NCBI GenBank assembly: GCA_026874595.1
Contig: CM049316.1
Coordinates: 55,251,676 to 55,315,675, forward strand
Length of the DNA: 64,000 bases
Direction: 5' to 3'
DNA from: Sipunculus nudus
Lineage: Eukaryota > Annelida > Sipuncula > Golfingiida > Sipunculidae
How positions within the stretch are numbered: position 1 is the first letter of the stretch; every line of letters begins with the position of its first letter. The notes beneath the pieces were generated by a model that saw only the letters and a program-made list of their open reading frames with translations, ran no database searches and had not been told where the DNA came from. Made by a program: the position numbers and the translations under genes. This document shows, one piece after another, positions 23,803 through 36,228 of the stretch.

Positions 23803-25288
23803 TATTGGTGATATCGATGATATCCTTGTATATCTATAGAGATTCTAGAATGATTTATATGTAATCGCAGAAATTTACATAGCAAATGTACCTGGTCCTA
23901 TGTTGTTGTAGGTCTCTTGTATTTTTGTGGAAAAATCTGTTTGATATAAACCTGTTTAACCATTGTATTATTATCATCACATTGTGACAAGCCACAAACT
24001 AACAAACCTTTACTACCGGTATACTGAATTGATTAGTTATCAGTATAATGGTGTGGTCCCCTTAAATGATAATTAACATGTTAATTGGATTCCTGGGTTG
24101 AGTATTGGTAATATACTCTTACTGCATATCCTCTGTAGGACATGCTGAGAGTTTTCAAGTGCAAATTCTTGTTGAGGTGTATTGTGTGATTTTGTGTGAG
24201 GAAATCGGTGAACTCCATCCTGCCTTAGATCAATTTTGACAAGTTTACTTCACACACATTTGCACAGTATTTCTCAGTAAAATATTTATATAATCAGGAT
24301 AAGTTCACATTTATTATTTGAGGATCACTCCAGAGTTGTCCAGTGTTTTTATATCTTATGATAATCCTGTCCTACTTGAAGACCAAACCATATATATATA
24401 TATTCATGTGGGATAATCTGTACATCTCCTCTGAGGACTATTAACATTGATTGGGGACCAATCAACAATTTATCACTGAGGACCAGTCCACATCCAAAAA
24501 AAGGGTGAATTATTTAATACATTGAGGACCAATATATGTATAATCACCAAGGACCAATCTATTCAGGATCAATGAATATTGATTAAAAATGGATCAATTA
24601 ACTGTCATTTATATGGGTTTTTAGCTGCCTTCTGACATTTAACTGCATCCATTTCTTTTTCTTACACAGTGTATTTTCCCTTCATCTTATGTTTGGGGCA
24701 CTCTGCCAAGTGTTTATTCACAGATTTGATAAAAATGACATGTCTAGTCTTTCATTTCCAGCTAAAGCTTGTTTAGTTTCAATTAATAACAAAAATATTA
24801 ACTGCAATACGTGTTTGCCATTGTTTGTGTTGTGGTCATTCAACAACCGTCCGTGATATCTAGTTGTGGCCACAACACTCTCGGTGCTGTCACCTGTGCT
24901 TGGTCATCTCTGCGTGTTTCAGGATGAATGTTTATTGAGACAGTTTTATGGAGACTGTGAAATTACATATTAGTTCAGCACAACAGCAGTTGACAATCAT
25001 TATTTATATGATCTGTCAATGATCTACACAATGTTATGAGTGACCTGGTCTTAAGGCTTTAAAGATTGTCATCTAACCTGTCAATCAAGGTTACTTCTTG
25101 TTTGCTTAGGTTTGCTCTTGTTTGAAGTCTTAAATAATTTATTTTACAGATAATGGGATATCTAAGCTTCCCTCACAGATATTGTGATGGAGACCAAACT
25201 GGGGAACATAATTTCCATGATTTGCATTATAGTTCTCTTAAAGTTCACCATTTTTAGATTATTCTTAAACTTTAATGCCAGGAAGAAA
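23803..25288. other. NEK11 3' flank and presumed 3' UTR
   Basis: No gene or repeat recognised. The first AATAAA after the stop that I see is near 25,423, inside the MITE; GATTAAAAA near 24,572 is a weaker variant. I cannot fix the 3' end of the transcript. Confidence 0.4.
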
Positions 25289-25290
25289 TA

Positions 25291-25690
25291 CTGTGGTTGG
25301 CTTCATAATCGTGGGGTTAAAATTTTGCGATTTTAACCCTTTCGGTGTTTTGTGAGGGTTCCATTTTCATGATCTCACAATACAAAATACCTATACATGA
25401 TGTATAACCTTTATTATGTGAATAAATCAAATCAAAAATTAAGTGTACAAAATCTTCTTAACAAAATTATTGTTTGTTAATAGCAAACAGTTGTAAAGAC
25501 CTGATATTATTTAAAATATAAATCTTTGAACAAAATGATCTACTTTTTATTTAAAATGTCAACCTTTTACTTTTCAACTTTGCCTTCAAGAATGGGAACT
25601 CTTATTCAAGAAGGTTATATTTTCGCAATAAGTTTCATTTCTCCAAAAATTGCGAATTAGAAACCCCAGCGAACAAAAAGGCAACCACAG
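25291..25690 (+). mobile_element. 400-bp MITE with TA target, copy 1
   Basis: TA|CTGTGGTTGGCTTCATAATC at left and ACAAAAAGGCAACCACAG|TA at right form inverted ends, both followed inward by an AACCC/GGGTT pair. A reverse copy lies at 50096-50503 with the same inner blocks (GGGTTAAAATTT, GTGTTTTG(T/C)GAGGGTT). Non-coding. Confidence 0.8.
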
Positions 25691-25692
25691 TA

Positions 25693-27600
25693 TATACAAG
25701 CCTTAATATATGTACAAAAATTGTTGAAATGATTGTTCAGGCCTGATAGACATACTAGCAGATTGGCAGTCTATAATCCTGCATACATCCATGTACATCT
25801 TTTAACTACTGTGCATCTTATAATTATACCAAGTTGATCACATCTAGTCTAAGATACATCTTATCTGATTGGTGGTATATATCCATGACTTATATTTCAT
25901 TATGTTTAATCTTTACAAAAAGTTTAATTTCAGCATTTTTTGTAAGATAAGATTTAAACAAGCACAAATTTGAGACATTCTTATTTGCTATACTAAAGCC
26001 TCTGCTTTTGCTAAATATAAAGTAGCCTTTTCCAGTAAATGATATATTCCTGGAATAGGAAATAAACAAGAGGTAAAGTAATATAGCTGTAAAGTATACA
26101 TTATAATTGTGTGCATGTGAAATACACAATAGAGTTATGATTATGCACTGTGTTTGCTGACTTTATAAAGCATATGTGTGTGCGATTGTTTGATGCAATT
26201 AACTTAATATGCCAAATCCTCTTAAATTAATTGTGCATAATAAATGATTACTAATAGGATATATTGCTCAGCAGTCTGTTGTGAGATTCATAATGACTAA
26301 TTGTGTGTCATAATTGAGTGAAAGTAATAAGATATATGAATGTAAGATGAAAACATGCTTGTACATAAAACAGCAAAAGTAATATAATGCCTCTTAAAAA
26401 ATCACCCAACTGTATGTCATCATAATTTTTCTTACACCCTTTCATATGATATATACACAATTAGTATTGGTATATATACCTATCCACATTATGCCCAGTG
26501 TAATTCACCTCCTTTATTCAAACTTAGCTCAGCCCTTGTTCAGAGAATGTTTGTTAATTTGCATGTAATTTATTTAGCAAGTCTTAATCATTTTCTGTAG
26601 GTTAGACAGGAATTATTTACATATTTATATTGTGTTGTGGTCCCATGACTATTCAGAATGCATCTCAGCCATACTGCATGATTTCAAATGCAAAGATGGT
26701 TGCACAAGAGAAGTTGCCTTAATGTGATTGGCCACTATCATGTCTGCCAAAAGTGTTTGGCTCATAGTTTGTCATTGACATTTCACAATGTTGAAAAAGT
26801 AGGAAAGATGCAGTTTTAGGGTGATAGTTTAGATTTCACATAACATCCCTTAGACTCTGTTTTCATATCTTTTCATTTATTTCAAATGACATTGTGTATT
26901 TGTATTTTCCATGCACAGCATACATTTCTTAAACATAGCATGTTGCTATAGATATTTCACTATAGATATTTCATTGTCACATGATTTAAACAGTATGTTC
27001 TCTAAGGGAAAGGAAGGGCAGACACACAGTATTTTCAATGAAGTGTTTAATGTGTATGGTTTTCACAGTTGCTTTCCAGCTGACACTGTGCATTAATGGT
27101 TTGTATATGTTGACGGGTATAAACTGTGTTATACTTTGTTTGCGAGTATCATTCATTATCCAAGGTAGAACTGGAGAAATAATTTTTTTTCGTTTCACTA
27201 GTCCAAAAGGTTTTTCATTACATCTTATAAGTCTGACCTTCAGTTTGTTTTTACATCATATCAAACATGCTTGATGATTTGAATTGCCAAAGGTCTTTTA
27301 TCCCAATGATAGTTAATGCTTGTATACTTAAAAGGTAACTAACATTATCTTTAATGATTTATTTTACACATTAATTTGGTCAATTGTCTGACAAATTGAG
27401 AATTAGTCAGATGTTTCATGTTTACCAGTATATGTATACACTGTATATGCAGAATTGTTGTAAGCCAGTTAAATTGAGTGATTGTAATAAATTTTACACC
27501 AATTAACAGATGCCTTCTAATATTAAAATAGTCATGTTTGTTTATATACTCTGACATAAAGTAGGTCATACTATTTTGGTTCTTTTCAGATTATACTGTC
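25693..27600. other. Intergenic sequence without recognised features
   Basis: AT-rich; no exon, repeat family or RNA gene that I can support. Confidence 0.5.
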
Positions 27601-27639
27601 CAGTGGTATATTATTTTTTCCGTAATTGTCACAATAGAT

Positions 27640-28130
27640 TTTGATGTACAGCAGCTCGGCTGAATATTTGGCTGAGTACATATTCCTCCACTTTTCTCAA
27701 TACATGGCTCAAAAGATTATATTGTTGAGTAGCTTTATCCAATATTTTTCTCTCTACTTGGCTCTTATTAATAGATTATAGTGATCAGTGGTTTTATTTC
27801 TGTACTTTCTCCATACTGCCTGAGCTACTGATAACATTGTTCTTGTACTTTTCTCAAGACTGGATCAGCTAAATTTAATGCTGAAACCCTTTTGTACCTT
27901 TCTCTATATATCAGAACAGCTGATAATTAGGCTAAATAGTTTTGTAGCTTTCTTCATGTATCTGACTCAGAGATTGGGTTGTTTAGTAGTTTATTACCAA
28001 CACAGTGTAAATTCTGTCATACTTGGCTCCAAATTGCATATTGCCCAGCGATGCTTTTGAGTTTTTGTCCACACATGGTTCAGCTTATGTAGAAGCACCT
28101 CTTGTGGTAAAATTTTTATTTTTCAGTAAC
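27640..28130. repeat. Degenerate tandem repeat, about 60 bp
   Basis: Loose repeats of the pattern GGCTCA(A/G)-GATTATA-TTGTT-AGTAGCTTT-CTTTTCTC, for example GGCTCAAAAGATTATATTG (27708), GGCTCTTATTAATAGATTAT (27768) and CTGACTCAGAGATTGGGTTG (27962). Much decayed. Confidence 0.4.
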
Positions 28131-28639
28131 TTTCAAGTTACATGGCTTGGTAAAAGAAACTATAATTTAACATCACTTAATATCTGAGTCACTTGTGGAA
28201 ATTATTTTTACTCATGGTTTGTGATCAGCCACGGAGGAGCAGAAAATTAGTCTTTGACTGTATTCCTTTCGTAAAGGTAGTGTGTGTTACTAGTATTATT
28301 TTGCATTTGACCAAACTGTGTGTGTAGCACAAAACCCATTTACTGTGATTTCTTCTATTTCAGCTTCCGTCCTTGTAAATGTCATATTAATTTAGCCTGT
28401 AGTAGGCTCATATTTTATCAGTAATTTTTGTTTATAGTATTGTTTTGTTTGTGGGATTTCACTAATCATGTGATATCTGCTATAATAAAATATATTTTGA
28501 AGATTATTTGTTACGCATTTTAAATGTGTCAATGTCATTAGACAAGTATGTGCGAGTGGTCATCTGGGTGTGGTCATTTAGCATCCCCTTGTATGGGAGC
28601 ATAATAAGATGTATTAAACAGTGTGAAAAATAAGTAGAG

Positions 28640-29435
28640 CAGTACTGTGACCATGACCTCTTGACCATGAGAACTCTAAAAAGATTTTCAACTATCTGTA
28701 GGTAGGTGAGCCATATATTTGAAAGGAAGGTGGTCCAGTGAATTTGACCCCCTGATTGATAGGATTCTACCTCTGTTGATAGAAGTTGTGTGTGAAAGAT
28801 TGAAGGTTTTGGATGAAAACTTATGCTTAAAATAGCTGTACAAGCTTTTCAAAGAAGTCTTCACTTTGAACTCTGACCTAAATATTAATAGGATTCTTTC
28901 AACCACGAGTGGGTGAGCCTTTTGTGAAAGGTTGAAGGTCTTGGATGAAACCTATGGGTGTGAAAGCAGTCCACAAACTTTTTCAAGACCAGAAGAAGGC
29001 CCTGTGACCTAAACATTTGAATCCATGACCTTAAAGTTGATGGTATTCTTCCACTTTGGGGAGTTGAGCCATATAGGAAAGACCAGTTTTAAATATAAAT
29101 TTTTGCTTAAATTGTGACCTTACCTGTACCTCATTCAATAGGAGTTTTCCACTATGGATAAGCAAGTCATATTTGAAAGATTTAAGGTTTGGAATGAAAC
29201 CTTCGGCTTAAAATGCATCAAGCTGTTTTTAAGAAGTGGGCCCTGTGACCTTGACCCTGTGACCTTAAAAAGGTTCCTCCCCTATGGGAGTGTAAGCCAT
29301 ACTTAAAAGATGAAAGGTTTTGGTCAAATGATTCAGCTTAAAATGTTTCCATAAGCCAATTTTTGACAGATGAAAGCACGGACACAGAGGCATTATGATA
29401 TCCCCTCCTGCAACTTCATTGCAAGGGAATAATAA
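28640..29435 (+). repeat. Tandem-core repeat, about 130-bp units
   Basis: About five units with GAAAGATTGAAGGTTTTGG-like (28796, 28928, 29176, 29307), AGGATTCT-CCAC, GAGCCATAT and CCCTGTGACC(T)TGACC. The far end GACACAGAGGCATTATGATA then CCCCTCCTGCAACTTC looks like an element terminus; 28,560-28,610 (AGCATCCCCTTGTATGGGAG) may be the other one. Confidence 0.5.
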
Positions 29436-29609
29436 CTCTGCTTAAGTCCTGATTTGTATATTCAAGACTTGTGGGACCCCTGTTCCATTCAGATTGAGCT
29501 ATACTGATAGTCTTTGTTCATCATTCTTCAGTAGACCAGTTATGGCATAGATCACAGCTGGACAGGTCCTGATGAGTTCTTGGAAAGATGAAATAAAGTC
29601 ATTGTTGGA

Positions 29610-29793
29610 CCGCTGCTTTGTTTGGCAAAGTTTTGGGGGTTTCACCATCAGGCCTGGCACACAACTAAAATTTGCAATGAACAGAGTGTCTTGGGTTTAA
29701 AACTTGGATTTTGATGCACAATGTGATACAATTCCTTGCCCTGTGCCAGACCTGATGGTGAAACCCAGGAAAACTTGCAAAACAAGGCTGCGG
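29610..29793. repeat. Foldback (long imperfect hairpin)
   Basis: Arms of about 52 bp: CCGCTGCTTTGTTTGGCAAA at left and, on the complement of the right arm, CCGCAGCCTTGTTTTGCAAG; both continue GGGTTTCACCATCAGG(C/T)CTGGCACA. Roughly 85% identity by eye, spacer about 76 bp. Likely a foldback MITE. Confidence 0.7.
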
Positions 29794-30129
29794 ATAAAGT
29801 GAAGGAGATCCATCTAGAACAACTGAAGTGTGTAACAGCTGCACAAGGAGTGTGAAAGAGCTGTGTACAGGCTGATTGCTGGTGGATCTACTGAGTGACC
29901 AGTACTGTGGTTAGTTGTTCATTGAGTAGGTAGGGCTAGCTGAGGGCAGACTAAGGGAGGAGATACAGAGAGGGCAGGGTGAAAGGACAGTGGTGTGGGA
30001 AGGTCACTGGAGATGAACAGTGAATGATCAGTGCTGTAGGCAGATGGTTGGATATGGCGCACTCAGTAAGCAGTGCTGTTTGGAGGCAGGTGGAGGTGAA
30101 CTATAGTGAACTATGTTTCGGCAGGCAGA

Positions 30130-31725
30130 TGGAACAACTAAGTAAAACTGGGGACGGTTGGTAACCCACTAAGCAGGTAGTGCTGTGGACAGGTGGTTGG
30201 TTACCCACTGGGTTAGAAGTGCTGTGGGCAGGTGTTGGGTTATCCACTAAGCTGGTAGTGCTGTGGACAGGTGGTTGATTACACACTAAGCTGGTAGTGC
30301 TGTGGACGTGGTTGGTTACACACTAAGCTGGTAGTGCTGTGGACATGTGGTTAGTTACACACAGTGGTTGGTTACATACTAAGCTGGAAGTGCTGTGGAC
30401 ATGTGGTTGGTTATACACTAAGCTTGTAGTGCTGTGGGTAGGTGGTTGGTTACACACTAAGCTGGTAGTGCTGTGGACAGGTGGTTGGTTACACACTTAG
30501 CTTGTAGTGCTGTGGACAGGTGGTTGGTTACACACTAAGCTGGTAGTGCTGTGGACAGGTGGTTGGTTACACACTAAGCTGCTAGTGCTGTGGACAGGTG
30601 GTTGGTTACACCCTAAGCTGGTAGTGCTGTGGACAGGTGGTTGGTTACACACTTAGCTGGTAGTGCTGTGGACAGGTTGTTGGTTACACACTAAGCTGGT
30701 AGTGCTGTGGACAGGTGGTTGGTTACACACTCAGCTGGTAGTGCTGTGGACATGTGGTTGGTTACACAGCTGGTAGTGCTTTGGACAGGTGGTTGGTTAC
30801 ACACTTAGCTGGTAGTGCTGTGGACAGGTGGTTGGTTACACACAAAGCTGGTAGTGCTGTGGACAGGTGGTTGGTTACACCCTAAGCTGGTAGTGCTGTG
30901 GACAGGTGGTTGGTTACACACTAAGCTGGTAGTGCTGTGGACATGTGGTTGGTTAAACACTAAGCTGGTAGTGCTGTGGACAGGTGGTTGGTTACACACT
31001 AAGCTGGTAGTGCTGTGCACAGGTGGTTGGTTACACACTCAGCTGGTAGTGCTGTGGACATGTGGTTGTTAACACACTAAGCTGGTAGTGCTGTGGACAG
31101 GTGGTTGGTTACACTCTAAGCTGGTAGTGCTGTGGACAGGTGGTTGGTTACACCCTAAGCTGGTAGTGCTGTGGACAGGTGGTTGGTTACACACTAAGCT
31201 GGTAGTGCTGTGGACAGGTGGTTGGTTACACACTCAGCTGGTAGTGCTGGGGACATGTGGTTGGTAACACACTAAGCTGGTAGTGCTGTGGACAGGTGGT
31301 TGGTTACACTCTAAGCTGGTAGTGCTGTGGACAGGTGGTTGGTTACACACTAAGCTGGTAGTGCTGTGGACAGGTGGTTGGTTACACACTTAGCTGGTAG
31401 TGCTGTGGACAGATGGTTGGTTACACACTAAGCTGGTGTTGGCAGGAGGTTGGTTACACACTAAGCTGGTTGTGCTGTGAACAGGTTGTTGGTTACACAC
31501 TTAGCTGGTAGTGCTGTGGACGGGTGGTTGGTCACACACAGTGGTTGGTTACACACTAAGCTGGAAGTGCTGTGGACATGTGGTTGGTTAAACACTAAGC
31601 TGGAAGTGCTGTGGACAGGTGGTTGGTTAAACACTTAGCTGTTTTAACTGTGGGCAGATGGTGGGTTACCCATCAAGTAGTGCTGTGGGCAGGTGGATGG
31701 TTACCTTTTAGGCGAGTAGTGCTGT
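30130..31725. repeat. 39-bp minisatellite, about 40 copies
   Basis: Unit AGCTGGTAGTGCTGTGGACA then GGTGGTTGGTTACACACTA, 39 bp. Central copies are nearly identical, while both ends are degenerate (30,130-30,300; 31,640-31,725) with partial units (near 30,360 and 31,530). The unit length is a multiple of three, so stop-free stretches arise on both strands; this is not evidence of a gene. Confidence 0.9.
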
Positions 31726-31801
31726 TTAGGAAAAGGAGTAGGCTGTCAAGTTTACCCACTGGGTAACTAGTTGTATGTGATCTGTCCTGTTTGTATGCTA
31801 T

Positions 31802-33788
31802 CAGGGTTCGTACACTTATCATGAGAAAAATTTCAAGCACTTTTCAAGGACCTGAAAAGTATTTTCAAGGACATCAAAATTTATGGACGCACAGTGCACC
31901 TTCATCCATGCATGTTGCCGACATCGAAAGACTTGTAACACAAAATGCAAAATAATATTTATAATGAGATGGACCATATAGTGTGATAAAAAAGGCTAGG
32001 AAATGTAAAATAAGTAGTTATAAGGAAATGACTCAGAAAATAAATTTAGCCGAGATCTACACTAACAGCAATTGAAGCGCTTGTGAAATACCCTTCGGTA
32101 TAGCCAATCGCGGTTTAATACACAGCGGCCCATTGTTTTAACTTTACATTCAAAAAGATCACTCATCTTTGGCATGACCTTGACAGATTTAACTAATCTG
32201 ATAACGAGGGTCTAAAACCTATAATATCTTGAATAGGGATCTCTGATTTGCCGAGTAGCTCAAACTTTAGCAAATTAGGGCCTATATGCTCCGGCAGAAA
32301 GGGGGCCGAAAAACTCTGACAGTTCGGCGATCGTGGGGGATATTCATTCAAGTTTTCAACGGCAAAAAAAAAATTAAAAGCCTGTAATATGTTACCCTTA
32401 TACGATATTTTGGTATAGTATTATCAAATTATTCAAAACAATACTAGTCAAACTTCGTATCAGCACGTTTGATATGACGACCTTCTCGTGCACGAGGTTT
32501 CTGCCGTTTACCGCAAAGTCACGTACTGGCCGCACGTGTCAACAAATGGCCGGGCAACACCTGTGAAGGTCGTTATCTAACGATCACAGACGCAGCCAGA
32601 TTTCTATTCAAACATGTCCAACATTTGATTAAAACTAAAAATGTGAAATCTTATTAAAAAAAACTCTTGTTGGCGACCTTTATGCAATCGTTATGCAGGT
32701 CAGGGAGGGGGCCGATGCTGGAAGTTGTATATGTCGCTGATCACTCTTTAAACTGCCAGCGTACTTCGCTTACAAACGACTATCACATCGCAACAAAAAT
32801 GTGATTTCCCCCATGGATCCCAGCCTTTTACAAACTGACGCCAGAGTATGTGAATATACATCAGTACCTGCCAAACACCTTAACCTATTTCGGACAAACA
32901 GTATTTATACTTAATTGGATTGACCCCGCGTGTAAACTGTATTTCGCTGATCAGTGGTCTTATGGAGATAACAAATGACGATCACAGCGCGTACACGTGA
33001 AATGCGCAGGTACGAAGATAAAAAAAAAAAAAACACGCAACCCTTGGATAAACTGAAAAACCTTTAACCAAAACAAAGTCGGATTGGGTTCGTTGGGGAA
33101 ATATGACCCCTCTGATATAATTATTATCGCCGAGTTACCAATGTAAAACGTAAAGTTAACTTGATTTAAACGACATATTCTACTGAGCGAATTAGTTTTA
33201 TATTATTATTATCCCTCAGATTCGAATTGTTCCCTTCATGTATTTTTCACACATTTTATTCCCCTGGTTTGTTCCCAGATAATTATTTCCTTTGGACAGA
33301 TCTTCTCAATAGCTATATTAATAATCTCTGTAGTATTACTTTGAAATTTAAATTATAAATCTTGCGAAAATACTTACGTGAACTCGCCTAGCGTGGATTG
33401 AGTTTTCAATTAAAGAGCTTTTATACGTACCTCGGGGGAAATCTCCACGATCTTTCCAGTAAAGCAGCTCACTTACTATTTGATAATAAACATGGTTATT
33501 ACCCTCGTATGTTAACTTGTTACATCGTCACTTTCACTGCCCGGTCTCATTCATCCACGATTGGGTTAATTCTATTTCGTACATTTGATTGACGTAGTGA
33601 TGCCCTAAAGTCGATATTAAAATACCAGGTATGCATACACACAACATACACCAAACTCTTTCACAAAATTTTATTTTTCAAGCACTTTTCCAAACCACTC
33701 TCTCTTTTTAAGCACTTTTCAAGCCCTTGAAATTGAAATGACTAAATTCAAGCACTTTTCAAGGTTTTCAAGGTGCGTACGAACCCTG
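31802..33788. mobile_element. hAT-like non-autonomous DNA transposon with 5-bp target duplication
   Basis: 1,987 bp. Perfect inverted ends CAGGGTTCGTAC / GTACGAACCCTG, flanked by GCTAT at 31797-31801 and 33789-33793. Subterminal repeats of TTCAAGCACTTTTCAAG occur at both ends (near 31,834; 33,677; 33,711; 33,750). The interior is richer in CpG than the surroundings and has no transposase frame. The CAGGG terminus suggests hAT; the 5-bp duplication points away from the usual 8-bp groups. Confidence 0.8.
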
Positions 33789-34024
33789 GCTATCTTAAGA
33801 TTCCTGTTCAGAGAGCAGTGGTGTTGATAGACAATAAACAAACAAGTGACCCATGGGTCATGACGCTCAGCTGACTGGGAAGAGATTCGCAAATGGAAAT
33901 TTTATCAGCAAAATGGTAGTATATACCCATTCAACTGAAGCATCAAACAGATTAACCAACAGGCCAAGATTTAGTCTGTATTTATATATCTCAAAACTGG
34001 AGAAAAATGTGTAAACTTTTAAAA

Positions 34025-35195
34025 CTAGAATACGGGTAACCGACAAGTGACTACATGTATCTGCCAAAATCGGATAGTGAGGCATGGATTGAGTGGCAAG
34101 GGGAAATAGAGTGAGGTATGTTGCATATTAGCATGGATGTCTGCAGCCTAAATGTGTATGTAGGATGTGCCACCTACCACAAATCCAGAAATCTGTCCAA
34201 GTTGTATACACCTGCAAAATTTTAGGCAGAAAAGTCAAACCACTACATGTATATGAGCGATTTTTGCCCATGGCAGACAAACAGACAAACACTGTGCAAA
34301 AATCTTTGCAGGTAACCCCTCCAGTTTTGTGTATGATAAAGACCTATGTGACATCTAAACACATGCACAATTATGGCCCAATCGGTCAAATGGTTCCTGA
34401 GATATGAGCTTGGATGTGTCCAGCGTTAACTAGAATGTAGGTGGCGCCACCTGTCATAAAATCAAGAAAGCTGTCCACGATGTATAAACCTGCAAAATTT
34501 TAGGCAGTTATGTCGAACCACTACAGAGAAATGAGTAATTTTAGGCCACGGCAGACTAACAGACAGACGCTGTGCAAACATTGTTACAGGTGGCGCCACC
34601 ATTTTTTGTGTATGTTACAGAGCTATCAAAGGGCTACATTTGTATAAATTTTATTTCCTGATCGGTCAAACGGTTCCCGAGATATAAGCTTGGATGTCAT
34701 CAGCGTGAACGTGAACGTAGGTGGCGCCACCTGTCATAAAATCAAGAAAGCTATCCTGGATGTATACACATGACGAATTTCAGGTGAATTAGTCAATTCA
34801 CTGCAGAGATATGAGTGAATTTAACCCAAGGCAGATGAACAGATGGACACTGTGCAAACATGGTTACTGGTGGCGCCACCATTTTTTGTGTATGTTATAA
34901 AGCAATCAAAGGGCTACATTTGTATCAATTTTATTTCCTGATCGGTCAAACGGTTCCCGAGATATGAGGGTTTATGAGTGGAAACAGACCCACAAATGGA
35001 CACTGGATAGAGAGGAAAGGTCAGAGGTCAATGCAAATTGGTTAGGCACCATTTCACATGTGACCCGATAATAGGTGTAAGTTTGGGAAAAATTGGTCCA
35101 TTAGTCTCCGAGGAGCTCTCTGGAAACGAACGCCGCCACGGCGGAGGAACTCGGTCAAAAACATAGTATCCGCAAAACTTCGTTTTGGCGGATAC
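34025..35195 (-). mobile_element. Helentron (Helitron2)-like element, copy 2, nested
   Basis: 1,171 bp, reverse orientation. The complement begins GTATCCGCCAAAACGAAGTT at 35195 and ends GTAGTCACTTGTCGGTTACC then CGTATTCTAG at 34025, like the copy at 1490-2630. Exact GGTGGCGCCACC at 34440, 34589, 34720 and 34869. Flanks without it read AACTTTTAAAA|AAAAATAGAGG, matching the uninterrupted site in copy A (12,010-12,040 on the complement). So insertion was between two T on the element strand with no duplication. Confidence 0.78.
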
Positions 35196-36228
35196 AAAAA
35201 TAGAGGTGGCTCCACCAGTCTGCAGAAACTAATAAAAACACTTAATGGTCAATATCCATGCAAAAAATCATGGTGATCTCTGCATTAGTTGTTCAGATAC
35301 TTCAGTTTTTGTATCAAATTGTCCATTATTCTGAGGGATACTTCAGAGTCCTATAGCTTGAAGGATATGGGTAACAGAGACCTAATTTCAAGTTTCCACA
35401 GGCACCTTTCATGGGCCTCCTTGCATGACAAGAATGAAGATTCTAGGTCCAGTTGTTGCGATTTGTACCCTGTTGACAGATAACCACATCTTTAAAGGTC
35501 TCAAAAAAAAAGAAAAAAATTCGTAAAAATTTGAAAAAAAAAAATAGAGGTGGCACACACAGTCTGCAGAAACTGATGGAACAGCTCATGATCAATATGT
35601 ATGCCGAAAATCATGACCATCAGTGTTGTAGTTATTGAAATACTGCAGTTTTTGTATCAAATTTTCCATTATTCATGGGGGGGGGGGGTATTTTGGACCC
35701 ATACAGCTTAAAGAATATGGGTAACAGAGACCTAATTTCAAGTTTCCATTGAGACTTTTCATGGGTCTCCCTGTGTGTCAAGAATGAAGATTCTTGGTCC
35801 AGTTTTTATGATTTGTGCCCTGTTAACAGATGTTCATATCTTTAAAGGTCTCAAAAATACAGAAAAATTTCGTAAAAAAAAACGAACAAATACAGGTGGT
35901 GCCACCAGTCTGCAGAAACTTATGAAACACTCCATGATCAATATCCATGCAAACAATTATGGTTATCTCTGCATTATTTGTTCAGATACTTTAGCTTTTG
36001 TATCAAATTTTCCATTATTCTGAGCTGTACTTTGGAGTGCCATAGCTCAAAGGATATGGGTAACAGAGACCAAATTTCAGGTTTCCATGGAGACTTATCA
36101 TGGGTCTCCCTGTGTGTCAAGAACGAAGATTCTAGGTCCAGTCGTTACCATTTGTACCCTGTTGACAGATAACTACATCCTTAAAGGTCTCAAAAATGGA
36201 GAAAACAATTCGTGAACATTGAAAAATA

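Noticed and set aside
29610-29793. microRNA precursor
   Set aside because: Arms are too long and the loop too large for a usual precursor; a foldback transposon explains it more simply.
30805-31072. Periodic open reading frames of 77-85 codons on both strands in the 39-bp array
   Set aside because: A unit length divisible by three without a stop produces these automatically; no start context, splice sites or known family.
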